From positions 1 through 43,301 of the forward strand of contig JBECKW010000305.1 in NCBI GenBank assembly GCA_040235505.1: a stretch of DNA of 43,301 nucleotides, given 5' to 3'. This stretch comes from JBECKW01 sp040235505. Lineage in GTDB: Bacteria; Desulfobacterota; Desulfobacteria; Desulfobacterales; JAFDDL01. Numbering within the stretch: position 1 is the stretch's first letter; each line of letters begins with the position of its first letter. Shown one piece after another: positions 7,916-16,301 of the stretch. The translations under genes were made by a program, and so were the position numbers. The notes below the pieces were generated by a model, which did no database searches, was not told where the DNA came from, and worked only from the letters and a program-made list of their open reading frames with translations.

Positions 7916-8424
7916 TCTTCTTTCAACTCCTTGAATTTCAATTTAAAACCATCTTTCATGTCCTTGGAAATGAGTTCCGCGATCGTTTCCGCATATCGGG
8001 CGATATATGGCGACAGTCGTGACTCCCGCAACAGAGGGGTCCCTTTCGGCATAAATGCGGTCAGGGCGATAAACAGCACGGCAACAATGAGGCCGCCTTT
8101 CAGCAGCCCCAGAATGACGCCGCCGATTCTATCCGCCCACCCCGAGGAAGCCTTGTTCATCAGATAGCGGATAATGATTCCCATAATGCTGACAAATAAA
8201 AACACGGCGCAGAACAGAATCATAAACGCCAGGATATTGGCATACCCGGAATCCGATATCCATTTGGTAAAAATGGCGGCAAACCTCGGGTAATACGTAT
8301 AAGCCCCGTAAAATCCGGCCAATACGCCGACAATGGAAGAGAGCTCCTTGATGAGTCCCCGAAATCCGCCCCGTATCAGACAGAAGCAGAGAATGACCAC
8401 GACGATGATATCAAACAGATTCAT
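7897..8424 (-). CDS. cvpA: CvpA family inner-membrane protein
   Basis: 175 residues. It has four hydrophobic segments (about residues 2-16, 25-45, 62-86 and 103-125) and the CvpA opening D-I-I-V-V-V-I-L followed by RGGFRGLIKEL. The family is linked to colicin V production and envelope traits in other bacteria, with no settled biochemical activity. The C-terminus is a charged cytoplasmic or periplasmic tail (KLKFKELKEDW). It is the first gene of a two-gene unit with mazG, which starts inside its 3' end. The 238 bases between it and the divergent phoH gene should hold both promoters; I could not assign a clear one. Confidence 0.88.
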   Translation of the reverse strand: MNLFDIIVVVILCFCLIRGGFRGLIKELSSIVGVLAGFYGAYTYYPRFAAIFTKWISDSGYANILAFMILFCAVFLFVSIMGIIIRYLMNKASSGWADRIGGVILGLLKGGLIVAVLFIALTAFMPKGTPLLRESRLSPYIARYAETIAELISKDMKDGFKLKFKELKEDWAQKK

Positions 8425-8662
8425 ATACTCCTCACATAAGCACCCGGGGCTCCCCGATAGTGCAATAATGCCTAATTTTCACGCCCTCTTATCGGTGTAT
8501 CTCCCATGTTTTGTGCAAATATTTCAAGCCGTATCAGGGGGTTAAATTAACAGAGCCCCCTTACGGAGTCAAGCTCTTTTCTCCCGGTCCGTCCCCGAAT
8601 TTGGCATTTGCATTCGCCGGAAAAGGTATGATAGGAAGAAGGCGATAAAACTGGTTGTTATT

Positions 8663-9742
8663 TTGAACCAAAACTGGAGAAACACCATAGCACCTGATAT
8701 CAAACACGCGGATCCAAAAGATCACAGTCGGACTATCCGACTTCCGTTCTCGGATCTGAATGCAGCCCGGCAGCTTTTCGGTGAGCACAACCTGAATTTA
8801 AAAAAAATTGCGGATGCGCTTCGGGTCACCATCGATACAAGAGGCGATACGGTCCTTGTGGAAGGACCGGGCATTGAGACCGCCCTGGCTGAAAACATTC
8901 TGACCCAGCTTTATGAGCTGATTCGTGAGCAGTATCCTATCTATCCCCAGGATATAGATTATGCCATCAAACTGCTTAGCGGCGATGACCGGTTGCGACT
9001 GAAGGACATTTTCCTGGACAAGGTGTTCATCACCGCCAAGAAAAAAGCGATCGCGCCCAAGAGTTTGGGACAGAAAGAATATATCGACGCCATACGAAGC
9101 CATGACATTGTTTTCGGGATCGGCCCGGCGGGTACGGGAAAAACGTATCTGGCCATGGCCATGGCCGTATCGGCGCTTTCCAAAGGTCTTGTGGACCGCA
9201 TTATACTGACCCGACCGGCGGTCGAAGCGGGAGAAACCCTGGGATTTCTGCCCGGGGATCTGGCGGAGAAGGTCGATCCATACTTAAGGCCTCTCTACGA
9301 TGCGCTTCATGACATGATGCGGTTTGAAAAAGTAACGAGCCTGATGCACCAGGGGATTATTGAGGTGGCTCCCATCGCCTTCATGCGCGGACGCACCCTC
9401 AACGATTCGTTTATCATTTTGGATGAGGCGCAGAACACGACCTCGGAGCAGATGAAAATGTTTTTAACGCGAATCGGGTATAGCTCCAAAGCCGTGATCA
9501 CGGGTGACATTACCCAAGTCGATCTTCCCTCCGAAAAGCCCTCCGGACTCATTGAATCAAAAGAAATCCTTAAAAATATCAATGGGATCAAATTTGTATT
9601 TTTTTCCGAACGTGACGTCGTGAGGCATAAGCTGGTCCAGGAAATCATCAGGGCGTATGACCGTCGGGATATGTTGAGAAAAAAAGCCAGGGGAACCGTA
9701 CCTCCGACCCATACCGACAGCCAGGGTGAAGCGGAAGCGTAG
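8663..9742 (+). CDS. PhoH-family ATPase (PhoL/YbeZ type)
   Basis: 359 residues from TTG 8663. The N-terminal third is a small RNA-binding-like domain; the rest is a P-loop ATPase with Walker A GPAGTGKTYLA (about residue 154) and Walker B FIILDEAQNTT (about 250). The type is encoded with ybeY in most bacteria and is linked to rRNA processing. It is first in the phoH, PgpH-like, ybeY cluster seen here. The start is doubtful: no good ribosome site precedes TTG 8663, while GGAGA at 8676-8680 sits six bases before an in-frame ATA (8687-8689), where an ATG would be expected. Confidence 0.92.
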   Translation: MNQNWRNTIAPDIKHADPKDHSRTIRLPFSDLNAARQLFGEHNLNLKKIADALRVTIDTRGDTVLVEGPGIETALAENILTQLYELIREQYPIYPQDIDYAIKLLSGDDRLRLKDIFLDKVFITAKKKAIAPKSLGQKEYIDAIRSHDIVFGIGPAGTGKTYLAMAMAVSALSKGLVDRIILTRPAVEAGETLGFLPGDLAEKVDPYLRPLYDALHDMMRFEKVTSLMHQGIIEVAPIAFMRGRTLNDSFIILDEAQNTTSEQMKMFLTRIGYSSKAVITGDITQVDLPSEKPSGLIESKEILKNINGIKFVFFSERDVVRHKLVQEIIRAYDRRDMLRKKARGTVPPTHTDSQGEAEA

Positions 9743-9777
9743 GCCGGGCAGGCAGCCGGCCTGATGTCACAGGAAAT

Positions 9778-12291
9778 ATGGGGATGAACATGAACATTAA
9801 GGCGACGGGTATTGATAGAAACATTCTAGTGCGATGGGGCGTTCTCGTCGGAATCGCACTGATTTTCATCGTCGCCCTGTATCCGAGCCTGGTGATAAAG
9901 CAACAAGGCTATAAACTTGGTGATGTGGCAGAACGTAACATAAAGGCGCCAAAGGATTTTTTGGTTGAGGACCAGGAGGCCACGGAGGAAAAACGCACCC
10001 AGGCGGTCAATTCAGTCCTGACGGTTTATGACTACGACAAGCAAATCACCACCAATACCATCCAAAAAATCACACAGGCCTTTACGCTGATAAGAAGCCT
10101 GTATTCAGCGGCGGATGCAACGGGGCCGGAATCCGTTGAAACACAGCCGGAAGCAGCCTCCGCCCCCCCACCGGACACCAAGATTGCCGCGTCCCCTCCG
10201 TCCTCTCCGGAGACGGGAACATCACCAGAAGGTAAACAGGCCACTGAGGCCGCCCCCGGGTCTGCGGCTGAGACGCCCACCGCACCGGCCCCGTCTCCTG
10301 ACGAGCAGGCCCTTCAATTGAAACCTGATTTTGAAAAAATGCTTGGCATCACCTTCAGCGATGACGAATACAGAATTCTAATGAAGGAAAAGTTTTCCGG
10401 CACCATTTCGGGACCGGTCATTCATATCTACAGGGAAGTCCAGAATAACGGCGTGGTGGCCAACAAGGAACTGCTGCTCAAGGAGTTGGAAAGGGGCATC
10501 ACCCTTAGAAACATACAGACGAAATCGGAACAGACCGTGGATTCTCTCCGATCCTACTACGGGCTCGACCAGGCGAAAACCATGGTTCGAATCATCGGCG
10601 ATCCGCTCCTGAAGGACATCGGATACCAGCAGCGGGACCTGATCGTGGCCATTGTGCAGCGGCTCATCTCCCCCAATATCACCCTCAACAAAAGTGAAAC
10701 CGAAGAGCGGAAAAAAGAGGCGAGGGCCGCCATCAAGCCGATTCTCTACCAGATCAAAGCCGGCGAGATGATCCTTCGGGAGGGGGAACGGGTGACGCCC
10801 GTTCAGATCAGGAAACTCAATGCCATGCAGGATCTTGTTCACGAAGATCAGATCTTTGCCCAGGGGCTCGGGGCGGGTCTCATCCTGGTCAGCCTCATGA
10901 TGTCGCTCTTCCTGATTTACAGCAATTCCTCCAAGATGCCCCAAGATGAACAATACAAGCATCTCCTGCTGGTGGGTTGTCTTCTGGTGATTCTGATGAT
11001 CATCGTCAAGGCGTCCATGATGTTTTCCGAAACGATGGCCCTGCAAGGTTCCCTTCCGGAATCCAACCATAGCGTCTATTTCGGCATCCCCATTGCGGTC
11101 GGCAGCACGATCATCTGCCTGTTTCTCGGCCTTGAAGGCGCCATGGGGTTCAGTCTGCTGTCAGCGGTAATGGCGACGATACTTTTCCAGAACCGGATAG
11201 ATCTTTTTATCTATTACTACCTGAACAGCATCCTGGCCGCCTACTGGATTCAAAACTGTCGGGAACGTAAGGTATTCATCCAGGCCGGCCTGAAACTCGG
11301 CGTTTTCAATATTGCCATCGCTGCGGCCATCTGCCTCTACACAACGGAACTGTCGGCCATCAACATGCTGTGGAACGCAGCCTTTGCATTTCTGGGCGGA
11401 ATCGGCGTCGGCATCATCGCCCTGGGGCTTGCCCCCCTGGTGGAAATCGGGTTCGGGTTCAAAACGGATATTACCCTGCTGGAGCTGGCAAACCTGGACC
11501 AGCCCATCCTGAAGAAACTCATGATCGACGCCCCCGGCACATATCACCATTCCATCATCGTCGGGTCCCTGGTGGAGGCGGCGGCGGTGGAAATCGGCGC
11601 AAATCCGCTGCTTGCCAAAGTCTGCGCCTATTATCACGATATCGGCAAAATCGACAAGCCCCTCTACTTCATTGAGAATCAGCGGGATGGAAAGAACCGG
11701 CACGACAAACTCGCTCCGTCCATGAGCAGCCTTATTCTGATCTCCCATATCAAGCACGGAGTGGAGATCGCCTCGAAAAACAAACTGGGGAAACAGATTA
11801 CCGACGCCATCCGTCAGCATCACGGCACCAGCCTGATCCGCTATTTTTACGACAAGGCCAAACAACTCCGGGGAGAGGAAAACGTTAAAATTGACGACTT
11901 TCGCTACCCGGGCCCGAAACCCCAGACCCGGGAAGCGGGGCTTGTCATGCTGGCCGATGTGGTGGAAGCCGCCTCCCGCACCCTGGAAATGCCGACACCG
12001 GCCCGTATCCAGGGGCTGGTCCAGAATCTCATCAGCAAAATCTTTTCCGACGGCCAGCTCGACAATTGTGAGTTGACTTTGAAGGATCTTCATAATATTG
12101 CCAAAAGCTTCAACAAGATCCTGAACGGAATCTATCACCATCGAATCGAGTATTCCGAATCCCCGGCACTCGGAAACGGAAGAGGAAAAGATGCCAGTCC
12201 TGATCGACAACCGGCAAAACAAGAAAACGGGCCTGCAGAAAAAGACAAGGCAGGCCGCAAAGGCCATCTTAGGCGCCTTGGGATGTCCTGA
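9778..12291 (+). CDS. 7TM-HD domain phosphodiesterase, PgpH-like
   Basis: 837 residues. An N-terminal membrane anchor (about residues 15-35) leads to a large extracytoplasmic region. A block of hydrophobic helices (about 360-560) follows, then a cytoplasmic HD domain (about 575-780) with TYHHSIIVGSLVEAA and the YYHDIGKIDKP metal motif and a later RQHHGTSL. This is the build of Listeria PgpH, a c-di-AMP phosphodiesterase; whether this organism uses c-di-AMP is not shown here. A Pro/Ala/Ser-rich low-complexity insert lies at about residues 113-178. ATG codons at 9778, 9784 and 9790 are all in frame; AGGAA at 9770-9774 fits 9784 best. The last 101 bases overlap ybeY. Confidence 0.88.
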   Translation: MGMNMNIKATGIDRNILVRWGVLVGIALIFIVALYPSLVIKQQGYKLGDVAERNIKAPKDFLVEDQEATEEKRTQAVNSVLTVYDYDKQITTNTIQKITQAFTLIRSLYSAADATGPESVETQPEAASAPPPDTKIAASPPSSPETGTSPEGKQATEAAPGSAAETPTAPAPSPDEQALQLKPDFEKMLGITFSDDEYRILMKEKFSGTISGPVIHIYREVQNNGVVANKELLLKELERGITLRNIQTKSEQTVDSLRSYYGLDQAKTMVRIIGDPLLKDIGYQQRDLIVAIVQRLISPNITLNKSETEERKKEARAAIKPILYQIKAGEMILREGERVTPVQIRKLNAMQDLVHEDQIFAQGLGAGLILVSLMMSLFLIYSNSSKMPQDEQYKHLLLVGCLLVILMIIVKASMMFSETMALQGSLPESNHSVYFGIPIAVGSTIICLFLGLEGAMGFSLLSAVMATILFQNRIDLFIYYYLNSILAAYWIQNCRERKVFIQAGLKLGVFNIAIAAAICLYTTELSAINMLWNAAFAFLGGIGVGIIALGLAPLVEIGFGFKTDITLLELANLDQPILKKLMIDAPGTYHHSIIVGSLVEAAAVEIGANPLLAKVCAYYHDIGKIDKPLYFIENQRDGKNRHDKLAPSMSSLILISHIKHGVEIASKNKLGKQITDAIRQHHGTSLIRYFYDKAKQLRGEENVKIDDFRYPGPKPQTREAGLVMLADVVEAASRTLEMPTPARIQGLVQNLISKIFSDGQLDNCELTLKDLHNIAKSFNKILNGIYHHRIEYSESPALGNGRGKDASPDRQPAKQENGPAEKDKAGRKGHLRRLGMS

Positions 12292-12634
12292 TGCGGAACT
12301 GTCCGTCCTGATCGTCGATGATCCGCAGATTGCCGTCCTGAACAAGCAGTATCTCAACCGCACCGGCCCCACCAACGTCATCGCATTTCCCATGCAGGAA
12401 GGACAGTTTGCAGAAATTACGCCTGATCTTCTGGGGGATGTGGTGATCTCGGTTGAAACAGCCGGGCGGGAAGCCCTTGAAGCCGGCATCCCCCCGGAGG
12501 AACGGTTTCTGGAACTCCTGATTCACGGCATCCTTCATCTTCTCGGCTACGACCACGTGAACGATGAGGCGGAAGCCCTCAGGATGGAGGCAAAAACGAG
12601 GGAGTTGATGACGGTGGTGGGACCGTTGAACTGA
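12191..12634 (+). CDS. ybeY: Endoribonuclease / rRNA maturation factor YbeY
   Basis: 147 residues. YbeY is a zinc-dependent endoribonuclease needed for 16S rRNA 3'-end maturation and ribosome quality control. The metal-binding signature HGILHLLGYDH is intact near residue 111, and TNVIAFPMQEG matches the other conserved block. The start MPVLIDNRQ is typical for the family and GGAAGAGGAAAAG precedes it. It begins 101 bases before the end of the PgpH-like gene, in another frame; the overlapped segment encodes only the charged, low-complexity tail of that protein. Linkage with phoH and the HD protein is the widely conserved order. Confidence 0.95.
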   Translation: MPVLIDNRQNKKTGLQKKTRQAAKAILGALGCPDAELSVLIVDDPQIAVLNKQYLNRTGPTNVIAFPMQEGQFAEITPDLLGDVVISVETAGREALEAGIPPEERFLELLIHGILHLLGYDHVNDEAEALRMEAKTRELMTVVGPLN

Positions 12635-12689
12635 AATGGCGAGCTTCATGGCCTTTATGTGATATACTTTCAGAACGAATAACCGCACA

Positions 12690-12834
12690 GAGCACAATGT
12701 AAAGTGCGCTGGAGTGCCTTGAGTGAGCTTGAGTGCCTCGAGTTGCGGAGTCGTTTCACTCCGTCCTTTTAATAAAACGGCAGAATACATTAACTCCAGG
12801 CACTCAAGCGCACTCTATGAACTCAAGGCACTCT
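12690..12834. repeat. Inverted array of 9-10 bp GAGTGCCTT words around a small hairpin
   Basis: GAGTGCCTTGAGT-type words fill 12690-12745, and their reverse complements fill 12792-12834. The inner 24 bases of each arm (12721-12744 and 12792-12815) pair at 22 positions. Between them lies CGGAGT-CGTTTC-ACTCCG (12746-12763) followed by TCCTTTTAAT, which could terminate ybeY transcripts. The right arm shares its sequence family with the array at 184-224. The CTTTGTG repeat, copy 2, follows at 12849-12890. Confidence 0.7.
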
Positions 12835-12848
12835 ATGCTGCTGTGGTA

Positions 12849-12890
12849 ACATTTTTTTCTTTGTGCTCTTTGTGGCTTTGTGGTTTAATT
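12849..12890. repeat. CTTTGTG-type dispersed intergenic repeat, copy 2
   Basis: The segment begins with the exact 17-mer ACATTTTTTTCTTTGTG found at 4051 and runs through CTCTTTGTGGCTTTGTGG into TTTAATTAG. It lies 44 bases before pdxJ. Confidence 0.6.
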
Positions 12891-12933
12891 AGTAACCTAT
12901 TGAATTGTTATTGAAACTCTGGAGATAACCATT

Positions 12934-13653
12934 ATGGCGACCCTTGCAGTCAATGTTGATCATATCGCAACCCTTCGCCAGGCGCGGAAAGTCTCATACC
13001 CGGATCCGGTGACGGCCGCCGCCCTGGCCGAATTCGCCGGTGCCCGGGGAATTGTCGTTCATCTGCGGGAAGACCGACGTCACATTCAGGATCGGGATGT
13101 CCGGATCCTTCGGGAAACCGTTCAAACCAAACTGATTCTGGAAATGGCCGCCACCCCGGAGATGATCGGGATCGCCGTGGATATCAAACCCGACCTGGTG
13201 ACCCTGGTTCCGGAAAAGCGCGAAGAGCTCACCACCGAAGGCGGGCTCGACCTGACGACCCATAAGGACCATGTGGCCGAGGCGGTGGCAACGCTTAATG
13301 AGGCCGGGATCCCCACCAGTATTTTTGTGGACCCGAATCCCGAACAGATCAAGCTGGCACACCAGGTCGATGCGGCCAAAGTGGAAATCCACACCGGCAC
13401 TTTCTGCGACGCCGTGACGCCTGATTTCAAAGCACAGTCCTTCACCGCCATTGTCAATGCCATCCGGCTGGCCGCCCGATTGAAGCTGGGTATCAACGCC
13501 GGCCACGGTCTGGGCTATACCACCATTCAGGCATTCCAGGGCCTGCATGAAATCGACGAATTCAGTATTGGCCATAGTATTATTGCCAGGGCCGCACTGG
13601 TGGGCATCGACCGGGCCGTGCGGGAGATGGCGGCGTTGGTGGAAAAGTTGTAA
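12934..13653 (+). CDS. pdxJ: Pyridoxine 5'-phosphate synthase
   Basis: 239 residues, the normal length. PdxJ condenses 3-amino-2-oxopropyl phosphate with 1-deoxy-D-xylulose 5-phosphate to pyridoxine 5'-phosphate, the last ring-forming step of the DXP-dependent vitamin B6 route. The start LAVNVDHIATLRQARK is diagnostic, followed by HLREDRRHIQDRDV, the VTLVPEKREELTTEGGLD loop and INAGHGLGY near the C-terminus. CTGGAG stands about nine bases before ATG. The DXP substrate is also that of dxr, encoded at 29300. A repeat array begins six bases after the stop. Confidence 0.97.
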   Translation: MATLAVNVDHIATLRQARKVSYPDPVTAAALAEFAGARGIVVHLREDRRHIQDRDVRILRETVQTKLILEMAATPEMIGIAVDIKPDLVTLVPEKREELTTEGGLDLTTHKDHVAEAVATLNEAGIPTSIFVDPNPEQIKLAHQVDAAKVEIHTGTFCDAVTPDFKAQSFTAIVNAIRLAARLKLGINAGHGLGYTTIQAFQGLHEIDEFSIGHSIIARAALVGIDRAVREMAALVEKL

Positions 13654-13658
13654 AAAAA

Positions 13659-13892
13659 TAGGCACAAAGGCATAGAGGAAAACGGGAAGAGCGGAAGGTA
13701 GGAAGAGCCGAAGAGCGGAAGAGCGGGGGATGAAAATACAGCATTGGGTTTAAGTCAGACTGTTTTCGCTCCTCCTATGACCTATCAGCTATCAGCTATG
13801 AGCTATAATTTTCCCGTCGTCGGGAACCTTGCAACCTGCAACCTGGAACCTGTAACCTTAAACTTGGAACCTTAAACCTGGAACCTGGAACT
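13659..13892. repeat. Patchwork of four short-period repeat families between pdxJ and nnr
   Basis: Four arrays follow one another. TAGGCACAAAGG with CATAGAGG (13659-13677) belongs to the GGCACAAA family. GAAGAGCG words fill 13685-13729. TATCAGC words with ATGAGCTAT fill 13775-13808, a word also found at 17559-17572. AACCTGG 7-bp words fill 13823-13892. The last array runs to four bases before the nnr ATG, so the ribosome-binding region of nnr is itself repeat sequence. No open frame or promoter was recognised. Confidence 0.75.
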
Positions 13893-13895
13893 AAT

Positions 13896-15485
13896 ATGTA
13901 TCTGGTAAGCGCTCAGGAAATGCGGGAGATGGATCGGCTCACCATCGCGTCCTTCGGGCTGCCCGGACGGCTTTTGATGGAAACGGCCGGTCGGGGGGCC
14001 GTGCGGTTTTTTCTGGAAACATTTCCGGACTGCAGTGGGCGGCGAATCGGCGTTGTGGCCGGACGGGGGAATAACGGCGGCGACGGGTTTGTGATGGCTC
14101 GATATCTGGCCGAAGCAGGGGCCAGGGTGACGGTTTTTCTTCTGGCCCGACAAGAGCAGGTCACCGGAGATGCGGCGGCAAACCTCGAACTTCTGACGCC
14201 GCTGGATATCCCCGTCATTGAAATGCCGGGTGCGGAAGCGTTCGCCCTGCATCTGCCGGAGCTTCGCCACCAGGCGTTCTGGATCGATGCAATTCTTGGT
14301 ACCGGGCTCAATACGGAAGTAAAAGCCTATTTCAAAGAAGTCATCTCTTTTATCAACGACTCCGGTAAACCGGTCTTCTGCGTCGATATCCCCTCCGGGC
14401 TCAGCGCCGACACGGGACAAATCTGCGGCGCCTGCATCCAGGGAACCGCCACCGCCACCTTTGGATTCCCCAAAATCGGACACGCCACGTACCCCGGCGC
14501 GGCCCTCACGGGAAAACTCAGGGTGGTGGATATCGGTATTCCATCGCTGATCGCAACCCGTGTCGGACCGAAACAGCACCTCATCACACCGGCTGCGGCC
14601 CGGGAGGGCCTGGTGGAAAGAACCGCCGATTCCCATAAAGGCCGAACCGGCCACCTGCTCGTGGTGGGGGGCTCCTCCGGAAAATCCGGCGCAGCGGCCA
14701 TGGCCGCCATGACCGCACTTCGGGCCGGGGCAGGCCTCGTCACCGCCGCAATTCCCGAAACCCTGAACCCGGTCCTGGAAACCCTGATCCTGGAAGCCAT
14801 GACCTGTCCGCTTCCCGACCAAGGCCGGGCGCTGCTGGGCAAAACCGCCCTGGAAACCCTGCGCATGCAGCTTCCGGGGAAAAAATGCATCGCCATCGGC
14901 CCCGGTCTGGGCACCTCTCCGGATACCCGGGACGCTCTCCTGGAGTTCTTGCCGGAAATAGACATTCCCATGGTGCTGGATGCCGATGCCCTGAACTGCC
15001 TTTCATCAAAACCGGAGATTCTCAAGACGCTGAAGGCCCCGGTGATTCTCACCCCGCATCCGGGGGAAATGGCCCGGCTCTCCGGAACCGATCCGCGATC
15101 CATTCAGAAAGACCGGATTGCCGCCGCCCGAAAATTTGCCGAAGCATTCAATTGCCATCTCGTGCTCAAAGGCGCAGGCACCGTTATCGCGCACCCGGAT
15201 GGAACGATCTATGTCAATTCAACCGGGAATGCCGGCATGGCCACAGGCGGCATGGGGGATATTCTGACAGGCCTGATCGCCGGACTCATCACCCAGGGCG
15301 CCCCTGTACCGGCCGCCTGCCGTACAGGTGTCTACCTTCACGGCGCGGCAGCCGACGCTCTTGCCGAAAAGCACCCCTACGGCTACCTGGCAAGTGAGGT
15401 CGGCCGAAGGATCCCCGCGGAAATCCGTCACCTCGTGGATGCGCCTCCGGAAGCGCCTTTCACCTTCGGGAATTCCATCCGATGA
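13896..15485 (+). CDS. nnr: Bifunctional NAD(P)H-hydrate epimerase / ADP-dependent NAD(P)H-hydrate dehydratase
   Basis: 529 residues. The enzyme repairs hydrated NADH and NADPH: the N-terminal YjeF_N domain epimerises R- to S-NAD(P)HX and the C-terminal ribokinase-like domain dehydrates the S form with ADP. Visible marks are VVAGRGNNGGDGFVMAR (about residue 55), VCVDIPSGLSADTG, the kinase-like VVGGSSGKSGAAAMAA (about 255), ILTPHPGEMARL and GNAGMATGGMGDILTG (about 445). The length is that of E. coli NnrD/E fusions. Its stop overlaps the tsaE start by four bases (ATGA), implying translational coupling. The upstream region is entirely short repeats. Confidence 0.95.
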   Translation: MYLVSAQEMREMDRLTIASFGLPGRLLMETAGRGAVRFFLETFPDCSGRRIGVVAGRGNNGGDGFVMARYLAEAGARVTVFLLARQEQVTGDAAANLELLTPLDIPVIEMPGAEAFALHLPELRHQAFWIDAILGTGLNTEVKAYFKEVISFINDSGKPVFCVDIPSGLSADTGQICGACIQGTATATFGFPKIGHATYPGAALTGKLRVVDIGIPSLIATRVGPKQHLITPAAAREGLVERTADSHKGRTGHLLVVGGSSGKSGAAAMAAMTALRAGAGLVTAAIPETLNPVLETLILEAMTCPLPDQGRALLGKTALETLRMQLPGKKCIAIGPGLGTSPDTRDALLEFLPEIDIPMVLDADALNCLSSKPEILKTLKAPVILTPHPGEMARLSGTDPRSIQKDRIAAARKFAEAFNCHLVLKGAGTVIAHPDGTIYVNSTGNAGMATGGMGDILTGLIAGLITQGAPVPAACRTGVYLHGAAADALAEKHPYGYLASEVGRRIPAEIRHLVDAPPEAPFTFGNSIR

Positions 15486-15955
15486 CCACCACCGAGACCT
15501 TCGAAATCATTACGTACAGCCCGGAGCAGACCCGGGCGCTCGGCCTGCAGTTGGGGGAAGCCCTGAAGGAAGGCATCGTCCTTTCCCTCGAGGGCGATCT
15601 CGGATGCGGAAAAACGGTTTTCGTCCAGGGCCTTGCCCAGGGGCTCCGGGTGCCGGATACCATCTACGTTACAAGTCCCTCCTACACCATCATCCATGAA
15701 TACCCCGGACGGCTCCCGCTTTTCCACGCGGACCTGTACCGTATCGAAGACCCTGCGGACATCGATGACCTGGGGCTTTTCGACATCATGGACGGGAACA
15801 ACGTACTCGCCATTGAATGGGCCGAACGCATCCGCGGGGCCCTTCCTGCAGAAGGCATCAGCATCCGTTTTGAAATCGTGAACGATTTCAACCGAAAAAT
15901 ATCCATGTCCGCATCTGGACTTCATGCGCTGGATATGCTACGGACCCTTCGATAG
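15482..15955 (+). CDS. tsaE: tRNA threonylcarbamoyladenosine biosynthesis ATPase TsaE
   Basis: 157 residues. TsaE is the ATPase partner of TsaB and TsaD in making t6A at position 37 of ANN-decoding tRNAs. The P-loop LEGDLGCGKTVFVQG (about residue 38), the SPSYTIIHEYPG segment, FHADLYRIEDP and LAIEWAERI are the expected family motifs. ATG 15482 overlaps the end of nnr, and fused or adjacent nnr-tsaE pairs are common in bacteria. tsaB and tsaD are not in the window. A GGCACAAA repeat array begins ten bases after the stop. Confidence 0.95.
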   Translation: MTTTETFEIITYSPEQTRALGLQLGEALKEGIVLSLEGDLGCGKTVFVQGLAQGLRVPDTIYVTSPSYTIIHEYPGRLPLFHADLYRIEDPADIDDLGLFDIMDGNNVLAIEWAERIRGALPAEGISIRFEIVNDFNRKISMSASGLHALDMLRTLR

Positions 15956-15964
15956 AAAAAAGGA

Positions 15965-16278
15965 TTAGGCACAAAGGCGAACTGCAAGGCACAAAGGCAC
16001 AGAGGCACAAAGGCACAGAGTTAAAAACGAGAACCATCTTCGGTTACTTTCGGAAACCATATTCCGGCTTTCGCCTTTTTTGCCCGGGGAATGGATCTTT
16101 CTTCCAAACCTGGCTTTCGAAGCCGTCAAATTCTTTCATCTGTGCTTTCTAAAGCTCTAAGCACCTCCATGCCTTCGCTTTTGATCAGTTCACTTTGTGC
16201 CTCTGTGCCTTTGTGCCTTTGTGCCTAAGTAGTTATACTTTGTGCCTAAGCAGTTAAACTTTGTGCCTTTGGGCCTAA
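15965..16278. repeat. Inverted pair of GGCACAAA arrays around a gene-less core (possible decayed four-helix-bundle cassette)
   Basis: The left arm (15965-16024) reads TTAGGCACAAAGGCGAACTGC and then 8-bp GGCACAAA/GGCACAGA units. The right arm is inverted and consists of three modules (16186-16228, 16229-16249, 16250-16278), each ending outward in CCTAA and carrying an inner GCAGTTAAA-type end. The 160-base core has no intact gene. On the minus strand a 26-codon frame begins MKEFDGFESQVWKK and later has FP and YGF, faintly like the start of the four-helix-bundle family, so it may be a remnant. A GTGCTT/AAGCAC hairpin lies at 16142-16164. Confidence 0.65.
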
Positions 16279-16301
16279 TTTCAATACACTGGAGAATTTC
16301 A

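Noticed and set aside
11161..12489. A 442-codon minus-strand frame opposite the PgpH-like gene and ybeY
   Set aside because: Both plus-strand genes have intact family motifs; the antisense product is His/Gly-rich in the style of shadow translations.
13654..13895. An acpS gene between pdxJ and nnr
   Set aside because: pdxJ is often followed by acpS, but this 240-base gap is only repeats with no open frame of that size.
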